A DNA stretch of 64,000 nt from Deminuibacter soli (lineage in GTDB: Bacteria; Bacteroidota; Bacteroidia; Chitinophagales; Chitinophagaceae): the NCBI RefSeq assembly GCF_003412455.1, contig NZ_QTJU01000001.1, forward strand, positions 124,001-188,000, in the 5' to 3' direction. Positions 1-7,065 of this stretch are shown here, piece by piece (within the stretch, counting starts at the first letter, position 1; each line of letters starts with the position of its first letter). The notes under the pieces were generated by a model. It saw nothing but the letters and a program-made list of their open reading frames with translations, had not been told where the DNA came from and ran no database searches. The translations under genes and the position numbers were made by a program.

Positions 1-1374
1 TGCTTTCAGCTGTACCAGGTAACCGATGGCCTGCTGGGGTGTAACAGCGGTTTGCAATACTGCCGTGTTCATGGCTATGCAGTAATCATTGAGTTCTGCG
101 CGGCATTGCTCCAGGTAACCCAGCTCATCCTGCAGTTGTGAAGCAGCGGGTTTACCAAGGTCCATGGTGCGGCGCAGCTCGTTGTGCAGTTCTTTTTTAT
201 TGGCCTTGTTGCTGTGCAGTTCAAGACAGGCATCACCCAGGTGAATGGCATCGAGCCTGCGTTTCACCACATCCAGCGCTGCCTGCTTTTCTGCTACAAA
301 CAATACCTTTTTGCCCTGCCCTATGGCATTGGCGATAATGTTGGTAATGGTTTGCGATTTGCCTGTACCGGGTGGCCCCTGAATTACCAGGCTGCGGCCT
401 TCCTGTACGGCCAGCATAGACAATACCTGGCTGCTGTCTGCATCCAACACCTGGTACAGCTGCTGTGCAGCAGGGAGGTGATCAATAAAACTGTCTTCTG
501 CAACACCCGGTGCAGTATCGCTGAAACCTGCACCAAACAGGCTTTGCAGGATATTGTGTGCTTCCGGTTTGGCAGTCTCCGGCCATTCATCTGCATCGAG
601 ATCGTGATAAATGAGAAACTTGCCGAACGAGAAAAAGCTCAGCACAATTTCTTCTGCAGCCAGCTCCCATCCTTTCATGCCTTCAATGCTTTGCGCAACG
701 GCAGCAAAATAGGCAGGCACATCAATGGCGTCTTCCTCGGGCAAAGCGGGTAAACTGATGTTGAAATCAGCTTTCAGCCGCGCCTGCAGACTTAAATTGG
801 TTTCTACATCACCGCCTGAATAACGCAGGCGAAAACGCTCCCTTGCACTGCTGCGTTCGAGTGTTACGGGAACCAGTATCAGCGGTGCTTTGCGCTTTTC
901 GCCGGCGGGTGATTCTTCGTACCAGTGCAGCATACCCAGGGCCAGGTACAGGATATTTACCCCTTGTTCTTCCAGGCTGGTGCGTGCTGCATAATAGGTA
1001 TTGAGCAGCCGTGTTTGTAATGATTGTTCGTTTTCGGCTGTTTGTAAATTGAGATCGGTATAGGTTGTTTCGGCAACAGGCGGCTCTATGGTGGCAGCGG
1101 CAGTCATCATTTCAGCGACCTGCTGCGGTGACGCCTGCGCTGCAACAGTTTCAGTTACTGTTTCGGCAACTGTTTCCTTTGCAGCAGCGCGTGGCAGAAA
1201 GCGCATGGCCTTTCCTTGTTGCACCAGTATATCGTACAGGGCAACGGATTGTTCCCCGGTAACCTGTACACCGCGGGCTTGTTGTAAACGGTAGTTCAGC
1301 AATGGATTGCGCAAACCCAGATCGAGCAGCTCCCTGCGTGCCGATTCCAGTTTACTGCGCGTTTGTTCCTGCAT
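1..1374 (-). CDS. DUF4011-type superfamily I helicase/ATPase, 3' end outside window
   Basis: Reading on the minus strand from an ATG at 1374, the frame stays open for 458 codons to the window edge, so this is the N-terminal part of a larger protein. It opens with ARRELLDLGLRNPLLNYR, which I recognise as the start of the DUF4011 domain that precedes superfamily I helicase cores. Residues around 333-340 are a clean Walker A (GPPGTGKS), followed by FVAEKQAALDVV, typical of the AAA_11/UvrD-like core. The remaining helicase motifs, and any DUF3320 or nuclease end, would lie left of the window. Such large proteins bind nucleic acid and hydrolyse ATP; some relatives are reported near defence or DNA-processing genes, but nothing here tests that. 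The family is fairly certain, the role unknown. Confidence 0.8.
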   Translation of the reverse strand, partial: MQEQTRSKLESARRELLDLGLRNPLLNYRLQQARGVQVTGEQSVALYDILVQQGKAMRFLPRAAAKETVAETVTETVAAQASPQQVAEMMTAAATIEPPVAETTYTDLNLQTAENEQSLQTRLLNTYYAARTSLEEQGVNILYLALGMLHWYEESPAGEKRKAPLILVPVTLERSSARERFRLRYSGGDVETNLSLQARLKADFNISLPALPEEDAIDVPAYFAAVAQSIEGMKGWELAAEEIVLSFFSFGKFLIYHDLDADEWPETAKPEAHNILQSLFGAGFSDTAPGVAEDSFIDHLPAAQQLYQVLDADSSQVLSMLAVQEGRSLVIQGPPGTGKSQTITNIIANAIGQGKKVLFVAEKQAALDVVKRRLDAIHLGDACLELHSNKANKKELHNELRRTMDLGKPAASQLQDELGYLEQCRAELNDYCIAMNTAVLQTAVTPQQAIGYLVQLKA

Positions 1375-2041
1375 GTGCGTGGCTTTTTTATTGCGATTGT
1401 GCTAATATAACGATGGGTGCACAAGATAATTGTCAGTTCAATGGTTTCGCAGTTCAATTGTTTCATAGTTCAATTGTTCAATGGTTTCATTGTTCAATGG
1501 TTTTACACAGGTATCACTTAACTACCGAAACTTCAAACATTAAACATTAAACCTTTAACAGTCATTTGCAATTCCTTGCGTACGTCATATTTCAGAAGCA
1601 TTTCTATGGAATTTTGAGAAAATTTTAACGATTATACCAGCACTAAAAAATTGATTTACAGGAGCATAAATATCGAGGAAAGAAACATCAAACGGGGGAT
1701 TTGTAAAAAGGGATTTTTGAAATAGATTCCGCATTATCTTCGCATACACCCAAAAAAAAGGGTCCACTGTAGAAACAGCCGACCTCTAACGATTGCTTGC
1801 CATATGAAAAATCTTCGAATTCTTTTTGTGGATGGTAGTCGTCTAGTTTTCCGCTTCCATCATCAAACCTCTAACAATTGCCGCCCTTCGATTGCTTGCT
1901 GTATGAGATTTTTTATTAACACTGTAAAATTACAAGCGATTTCCTCACCCTGCAAAACAACTTATTCGTGTTTTTATCATGGCAAAGCCGATAAAAAATT
2001 CACAAACCCTTGCTGCTATTGAGTTTTAGGAGATTTCTATT
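1375..2041. other. Gene-free stretch with tandem repeats and an AT-rich leader
   Basis: 667 bp between divergent genes with no convincing coding frame. It holds a degenerate tandem array (1436-1507), then a TTCAAACATTAAAC-type low-complexity patch (about 1527-1560). Next come two similar segments, one near 1782 (CCTCTAACGATTGCTTGCC) and one near 1866 (CCTCTAACAATTGCC followed by GATTGCTTGCTG), each leading to a near-identical ATG/GAG-type AT-rich run. Immediately before the gene at 2042, TAGGAG at about 2027-2032 is a possible ribosome-binding site. Confidence 0.5.
1436..1507. repeat. Degenerate 16-bp tandem repeat (GTTCAATGGTTTCATA-like)
   Basis: Five consecutive units start with GTTCAAT: two of 16 bp, one 8-bp half unit, then two of 16 bp. 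Each 16-mer is itself two similar 8-bp halves (GTTCAATT and GTTTCATA). There are no spacers, so it is not a CRISPR array. Confidence 0.7.
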
Positions 2042-3595
2042 ATGACGCCCAACAGTTTTACCGACGCATTGTTTCAACTCGTAAAGTCTTTAGAAAAGTC
2101 AGAGAAGAGACATTTCAAATTATACATTAAACGAAGCTCCGCGAACGAGGACCTGAAAATCATACAGTTATATGACGCGCTGGAAAAATTGCCCGAATAC
2201 GATGAAAAGCCCCTGCTGAAAAAACTTTCACCGATTACCAAACCCCAGCTAGCCAATTTAAAAACGCATTTATACAAACAACTGTTAGCCAGCCTGCGCC
2301 TGCTGAAAAGCGCCGATAATATCGACCTTCAACTGAGCGAGCAGCTCGACTACGCGCGCATACTCTACAATAAAGGTCTGAAAATACAAAGCCTGAAAAT
2401 ACTGGAACGTGCCAAGGAACTGGCCAAAACCAACCATAAATACAATTTCCTGGCCCAGGTAATCTCCCTGGAAAAGAAAATTGAAACCCTGCACATAACC
2501 CGCAGCTCACAGGAAAAAACGGAATTGCTGGCAGCGGAATCGCGCGAGATCACCGGTCATATCGACCGGGTATCGCGGCTATCCAGCCTGGCATTACAGC
2601 TGTACCGCTGGTATATTCAAAACGGGCATGCCCGCAACGAAGCTGACGAAACAGATGTGAAGGCCTATTTCCGTAAAAACCTGCCGGCCGATGCGCACGA
2701 GGTAACCGATTTCTACGAACGCATGTACCTGTACCAGAGCTATTGCTGGTATGCTTTTATACGAACCGATTTTTTGATGTACTACCGCTACAGCAAAAAA
2801 TGGATAGACCTCTTCGATGCACAGCCATTAATGATTGAAGTAGAACCCGGCCACTATGTAAAAGGCATGCACAACCTGCTGAATGCCCATTTTGACCTGC
2901 GCAACTACAAAGATTTTGACACCACCCTACGCCGTTTTGAAGCCTATGCCGCTTCACCGGTAGGTAACCTGCACGATAACTTCAGGATACACACGTTTAT
3001 TTACATCTACACTGCCAAAATAAACCAGCACCTGATGATGGGCACCTTCCGCGAAGGACTGGCCCTGATACCCTATGTAGAAGAGAAACTGCAGGAGTAC
3101 GCACTGTATGTAGATATGCACCGCATCCTGGTGTTTAACTACAAAATGGCCACCCTCAATTTCGGCAGCGGTGATTACGCCAAATCTATTGACTACCTGC
3201 AAAAGATCATCAACAGCAACGCAGACCTGCGGTACGATTTACAGTGTTATGCCCGTTTGCTGCACCTGATGGCACACTACGAGCTGGGCAATTACGATAT
3301 CATGGAATCACTGATAAAATCGGTGTACCGTTTTATGGCGAAAATGAAAAACCTGACGGTGGTGGAAGAAGAGATGTTTAAATTCCTGCGTCATTCATTT
3401 GTGGTATCACCACGCCAGCTGAAACCCGAACTGGAAAAATTTCTCGAGAAGATCAAACACCTGGAAAAAAGCCGTTTCGAAACAAGGGCCTTTGCCTACC
3501 TGGATGTGATATCGTGGGTAGAAAGCAAGGTATATGAAAAGCCCCTGAGCACCATCATCGGCGACAAGTACCGGCAAAGCAAACACAAAATATAA
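2042..3595 (+). CDS. Conserved helical-repeat (TPR-like) protein of unknown function
   Basis: 517 residues, no signal peptide and no membrane segment, so probably cytoplasmic. The sequence is almost entirely amphipathic helices, with paired patterns such as YAKSIDYLQKIINSNADLRY and YELGNYDIMESLIKSVYRF that look like degenerate tetratricopeptide repeats, mainly in residues 90-460. The N-terminus (residues 1-90) is Lys/Leu-rich and contains TNLK-like helices that could form a separate small domain. I do not recognise a named family. TPR-like folds usually act as protein-protein scaffolds, but no partner is implied, since the gene stands alone between a long upstream gap and a terminator. The ATG at 2042 is supported by TAGGAG about 10 bases upstream. 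Confidence 0.75.
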   Translation: MTPNSFTDALFQLVKSLEKSEKRHFKLYIKRSSANEDLKIIQLYDALEKLPEYDEKPLLKKLSPITKPQLANLKTHLYKQLLASLRLLKSADNIDLQLSEQLDYARILYNKGLKIQSLKILERAKELAKTNHKYNFLAQVISLEKKIETLHITRSSQEKTELLAAESREITGHIDRVSRLSSLALQLYRWYIQNGHARNEADETDVKAYFRKNLPADAHEVTDFYERMYLYQSYCWYAFIRTDFLMYYRYSKKWIDLFDAQPLMIEVEPGHYVKGMHNLLNAHFDLRNYKDFDTTLRRFEAYAASPVGNLHDNFRIHTFIYIYTAKINQHLMMGTFREGLALIPYVEEKLQEYALYVDMHRILVFNYKMATLNFGSGDYAKSIDYLQKIINSNADLRYDLQCYARLLHLMAHYELGNYDIMESLIKSVYRFMAKMKNLTVVEEEMFKFLRHSFVVSPRQLKPELEKFLEKIKHLEKSRFETRAFAYLDVISWVESKVYEKPLSTIIGDKYRQSKHKI

Positions 3596-3953
3596 ACAAG
3601 CCTTTCCGATTGCCTGCACATACCATCCCCGTAGCCACAAGCACGGGGATTTTTTATCTCTCGCGGAAAACGCAGGATTGCGCGAAAAAAGCCAACCGCG
3701 GCATGAAGTGCAAAACGATCAATCATTCCATGCAACAAAACGGAACTATTAAACATTAAACCTTCAAACTTTAAACTCCTTTTGTCCGCTTGTGAACAGG
3801 AAACTGTTCGCCTGCGGACAATTTGTTTTTCTTAACAGTTTACAGTTCGATTCATTATCAATGAGTTACGGCTGGCACAACCACATGGCACCGGTTTGGC
3901 ATTATACCTAACATCAAACGCAAACAATAAAAAAACTTATAAAAACTACGTTT
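3596..3953. other. 358-bp intergenic region: terminator, low-complexity patch, leader of next gene
   Basis: After the terminator at 3625-3655, the region has a patch of alternating TTAAAC and TTCAAAC words (about 3748-3777). This is followed by a short imperfect inverted pair around 3783-3822 (GTCCGCTTGTGAACAGG against CCTGCGGAC). No coding frame or RNA gene is recognisable. Confidence 0.45.
3625..3655 (+). terminator. Intrinsic terminator of the TPR-like gene
   Basis: The arms ATCCCCGT and ACGGGGAT around a 10-nt loop are followed by TTTTT. Confidence 0.8.
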
Positions 3954-4388
3954 ATGAAAAAGATTATCCTCGCCGCCATCATCGCTATCAGCCTTATTGC
4001 AACTGCATTTGCTGGTACTACTAACGACAAAGTAAGCACTACATTTAAAAAAGCATGGCCTGCTGCCAGCATCACCAGCTGGAAAGTAAACGGCATGATC
4101 ACTACCATCAGCTTTACTGTTGATAACCTGAACATGCAGGCTTTCTACGATGAAGACGGCAACTTCATGGGCACCAGCCGCCCGGTACAGCTGACTGAAT
4201 TGCCTGCTGCTGCACAAACCACCATCAAAGACAAATACCAGGGTTATACAGCCACTGAAGCCATTGAAATGAACTCCACCACCGCAGGCTTTAACTACTA
4301 TGTATCACTGGAAAAAGACACGCAGAAACTGATTCTGCAGGTTGCACAGGATGGCAGTGTAAAGACATTTAAGAAGCTGAGGAAATAG
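3954..4388 (+). CDS. Secreted PepSY-like (BLIP-fold) protein
   Basis: 144 residues. A clear signal peptide (MKKIILAAIIAISLIATAFA, cleavage near residue 20) sends it to the periplasm or surface. The mature part has the alternating strand/helix pattern of small Bacteroidota PepSY-like/DUF2874 proteins: FKKAWPAASITSWKV, then FYDEDGNFMGTSRPV, LPAAAQTTIKDKY and a final LQVAQDGSVKTFKK. These read as two half-repeats, each with a helix ending in W/Y and a strand pair ending in D/E-x-G. The family has no catalytic residues and no firmly established function. A second member lies at 36151-36600. The gene is monocistronic with its own terminator at 4498-4546. Confidence 0.75.
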   Translation: MKKIILAAIIAISLIATAFAGTTNDKVSTTFKKAWPAASITSWKVNGMITTISFTVDNLNMQAFYDEDGNFMGTSRPVQLTELPAAAQTTIKDKYQGYTATEAIEMNSTTAGFNYYVSLEKDTQKLILQVAQDGSVKTFKKLRK

Positions 4389-4389
4389 C

Positions 4390-4480
4390 AGAAGAAAGCT
4401 GTAAGCAGATAGCTGTTAGCGCTTAGCCTTTTTCAGCTGTGGGCTGCAAGCTTTGAGCTACGAGCTTTTAGAACAAGACA
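4390..4480. repeat. AGCT-rich low-complexity intergenic patch
   Basis: Eight or so spaced copies of AGCTN(T/G)NNAGC-like words (AAGCTGTAAGC, TAGCTGTTAGC, CAAGCTTTGAGCT). A similar patch (GCTAACCGCTAAAAGCTA) lies at 4556-4585 and another at 61720-61755. Such words are typical non-coding filler and have no recognised function. Confidence 0.5.
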
Positions 4481-4497
4481 AACTATATTTTATACCG

Positions 4498-4546
4498 GAG
4501 CGTCTTTGCATGGGTAATACCTGCGAAGGCGCTCTTTTTATTTTTG
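4498..4546 (+). terminator. Intrinsic terminator after the PepSY-like gene
   Basis: The stem pairs GAGCGTCTTTGCA with TGCGAAGGCGCTC, including G-T pairs, and is followed by TTTTTATTTTT. Confidence 0.85.
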
Positions 4547-4639
4547 CCCAGGCAAGCTAACCGCTAAAAGCTATCGGCTAAAGACGCTTCTCAACCTTTT
4601 TACCTAATTTTAGGTTTATCATAAAACAACAGTAAGGTT

Positions 4640-5404
4640 ATGGATACGATTAAACAAGATGAGGCAATTCTCACCATTGATATCGGTGGCTCACACATTA
4701 AGGCAACCATTTTAAATGCAGCCGGAGAACTGAAGCAGGACTATCGCAAAGTGGTTACACCCAGTCCGGCTACACCGGAAACCGTACTTGAAGCCATTCA
4801 TGCACTGGTGAAAGATTTTCCTGCATATGATAAGATCTCTGTTGGTTTTCCCGGTTATGTGCGCAACGGTATTGTGTTCACTGCACCCAACCTCAGTAAC
4901 CCCAACTGGAAAAATATCGATCTCGGTCAAAGAATAAGCAATTCATTACAGAAACCTGTGCGACTGGTAAACGATGCCGACCAGCTGGGTTTAGGCGTAG
5001 CCAGTGGTAAAGGCTTTGAGCTGGTGGTAACACTCGGCACCGGTTTTGGCACTGCCGTATTAATGGATGGCTACCTGCTGCCACATCTTGAACTGGCGCA
5101 CCACCCCATCAGCAAAGGCAGGGATTACGATGAATATGTAGGCAATAAAGCGCTGGAAAAAGACGGTGACGAAAAATGGAACAAACGCATTGGTAAGATC
5201 ATCGAAATATTGAAAACAGTATTCAACTACGACCGCCTGTACATTTGCGGCGGCAATGCAGATAAAATCAGCTTCAAACTCGACCAGAATATCAGCATCG
5301 CCACCAATAAAGATGGCATCAAGGGCGGCGCCCGCCTGTGGCTGCTGGAAGAACGTTATCATATAACTACCAACCTGCCTGTATTGGCCCCTGCACACAG
5401 CTAA
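4640..5404 (+). CDS. ROK-family kinase, polyphosphate-glucokinase-like
   Basis: 254 residues, cytoplasmic. The N-terminal phosphate-binding motif DIGGSHIKA (residues 14-22) marks the sugar-kinase/actin-like fold. SVGFPGYVRNG and NDADQLGLG supply the catalytic Asp region, and VVTLGTGFGTAVL is the second phosphate loop. ELAHHPISKG resembles the sugar-contact segment of polyphosphate/ATP glucokinases (PPGK) and lacks the CxCGxxGC zinc site of many other ROK proteins. The length suits PPGK (about 250). The likely reaction is phosphorylation of glucose to glucose-6-phosphate with polyphosphate or ATP. Which donor is used cannot be read from the sequence. The gene stands alone, followed by a strong terminator. 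Confidence 0.85.
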   Translation: MDTIKQDEAILTIDIGGSHIKATILNAAGELKQDYRKVVTPSPATPETVLEAIHALVKDFPAYDKISVGFPGYVRNGIVFTAPNLSNPNWKNIDLGQRISNSLQKPVRLVNDADQLGLGVASGKGFELVVTLGTGFGTAVLMDGYLLPHLELAHHPISKGRDYDEYVGNKALEKDGDEKWNKRIGKIIEILKTVFNYDRLYICGGNADKISFKLDQNISIATNKDGIKGGARLWLLEERYHITTNLPVLAPAHS

Positions 5405-5424
5405 GAAATACATTTTATACATAC

Positions 5425-5457
5425 AAACGGCCCCGGATCAATGATCCGGGGCCGTTT
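5425..5457. terminator. Perfect 15-bp hairpin between convergent genes
   Basis: AAACGGCCCCGGATC, a 3-nt loop and the exact complementary arm. The flanking A and T runs are short, so it can serve both the kinase gene (+) and the metallo-hydrolase gene (-). Confidence 0.75.
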
Positions 5458-5602
5458 ACTTATTTACCAGCTTTTAAGCTTCAATCCTTAACTTTCTCCT
5501 TTTAGCCATGCAACAATAATATTTGTGTCAAGATCTACTTCCAGTCATCTTCATGGGCACCGGTTTAGTTAAAGCTTTGAAGTAATTCAACTGCTTCGGC
5601 GC

Positions 5603-7009
5603 TCAATTTTCAAGCCCAAACACTTCATGCAGCTCCGGTATCTCCACATCAGGAAAGCCTTTTTTCTGCAAACGGTCACGGAAGTCCTGCTGCACATCGT
5701 ATTCTCCGTGTACAATAAACAGCTTCTTTACTGCCGAAGGTTGCTGGCAGGCCAGGAACTGGCAGAGATCGTTGTAGTCGCCATGTGCACTCATACTGCG
5801 TATAGAACCAACCTCAGCCCTTACCTCGTAGCGCTCGCCGAAAATGCCCACTTCCTTGGCACCATCGACCAGGCGGCCGCCCAGTGAACTGGGTTCACAA
5901 TATCCAACGAGCAGTATGGTGTTGCGCTCACTGCTGATATTATTCATGATATGGTGTTTTACCCTGCCCGCATCGGCCATACCGCTGGCTGAAATAATGA
6001 TAGAGGGTTCAGGCTTGTCGTTGAGTGCTTTACTTTCTTCTACTGTCTGGATAAAACGCACACCTTCAAAATCAAAGGGATCATCATCTATCTCCAGCAG
6101 CTTGCGGATGCGGCTGTTAAAGGTTTCAGGATGTTTTTTCACCACATCGGTAGCCTCAAGGCTCAGCGGGCTATCTACATACACCGGCACCCTTGGCAGG
6201 CGTTTTTCCAGGCTTAAGCCGTTCAGCACGTACAGCAGCTCCTGTGTGCGGCCCACACTGAACGAGGGAATAATCAGCTTGCCTTTTTTCTCCACGCAGG
6301 TATGTTCAATCCATTTCAGCAGCAGTTCGGGCGTGTTGAACACTCCGGCATGCAAACTATTGCCATAGGTACTTTCAATAATGATATAATCCGCCTGCGG
6401 AAACACTTCCGGCGAGCGCAGAATTAAATCACTGTAGCGGCCCACATCACCGCTGAAGCTGATTTGCGTGGTTTTACCTTTTTCGGTTACACGCAAATGC
6501 ACGGCGGCGCTGCCAATAATATGGCCGGCATCTGTGTACATCACTTCCACGCCGGGTTGCAGCGTAAGCCACTGGCCATAGGCCAGCTTTTCAAATAAAG
6601 GCAAAGCAGCTTTCGCATCCTCTATTGAATACAATGGTTCAATGGGCGGCAAATGCTGTTTGGCCCTGCGTTTATTGCTGAAACGCGCATCATCGCGTTG
6701 TATTTCTGCAGAATCAAGCAGCAGTATTGCAGCCAGGTCTTTGGTAGCAGGCGTGCATACAATGCGGCCCTTAAACCCTTCTTTTACCAGTTTCGGAATA
6801 AGGCCCGAATGGTCGATATGTGCATGCGACAATAACAGGTAATCTACTTCCGCTGCATCAAAACCCAGGTCGGCATTGAAGGCATCGGTATCTTTTCCCA
6901 AACCCTGGAACATCCCGCAATCAAACAGGATAACGGTTCCGTCAGAAAGGGTTAACAGGTGTTTGGAGCCGGTAACAGTACGGGCTGCGCCGTGGAAAGC
7001 AAGTTTCAT
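5603..7009 (-). CDS. MBL-fold metallo-hydrolase with beta-CASP and RNA-specificity domains
   Basis: 468 residues, cytoplasmic. The zinc-binding motif HAHIDH is at residues 62-67, a further metal ligand lies in YTDAGHIIGSAAV, and the Asp ligand in SFSGDVGR. The beta-CASP insert is marked by SFSVGRTQELLY. The C-terminal ISASGMADAGRVKHH and IRSMSAHGDYNDL are the hallmark motifs of the RMMBL RNA-specificity domain. Archaeal and bacterial relatives (CPSF73/YsmA-like group) are endo- or exoribonucleases, so RNA cleavage is the likely activity; the substrate is unknown. Start: the ATG at 7009 lies 4 bases after a -7 box-like TATCTTTC on the minus strand (7014-7021), so the transcript may be nearly leaderless. 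It is divergent from pbpC, with only 56 bp between. Confidence 0.9.
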   Translation of the reverse strand: MKLAFHGAARTVTGSKHLLTLSDGTVILFDCGMFQGLGKDTDAFNADLGFDAAEVDYLLLSHAHIDHSGLIPKLVKEGFKGRIVCTPATKDLAAILLLDSAEIQRDDARFSNKRRAKQHLPPIEPLYSIEDAKAALPLFEKLAYGQWLTLQPGVEVMYTDAGHIIGSAAVHLRVTEKGKTTQISFSGDVGRYSDLILRSPEVFPQADYIIIESTYGNSLHAGVFNTPELLLKWIEHTCVEKKGKLIIPSFSVGRTQELLYVLNGLSLEKRLPRVPVYVDSPLSLEATDVVKKHPETFNSRIRKLLEIDDDPFDFEGVRFIQTVEESKALNDKPEPSIIISASGMADAGRVKHHIMNNISSERNTILLVGYCEPSSLGGRLVDGAKEVGIFGERYEVRAEVGSIRSMSAHGDYNDLCQFLACQQPSAVKKLFIVHGEYDVQQDFRDRLQKKGFPDVEIPELHEVFGLEN

Positions 7010-7065
7010 GGCTGAAAGATATTCTATATCCTGCAGATATGGAATATCTGTAGCTTTATCACCGG

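Noticed and set aside
184-753. 189-codon open frame on the plus strand
   Set aside because: Antisense to the DUF4011 helicase, which contains an intact Walker A and continuous frame to the edge.
1436-1507. Possible CRISPR array
   Set aside because: Units are contiguous, with no unique spacers, and no cas genes are near.
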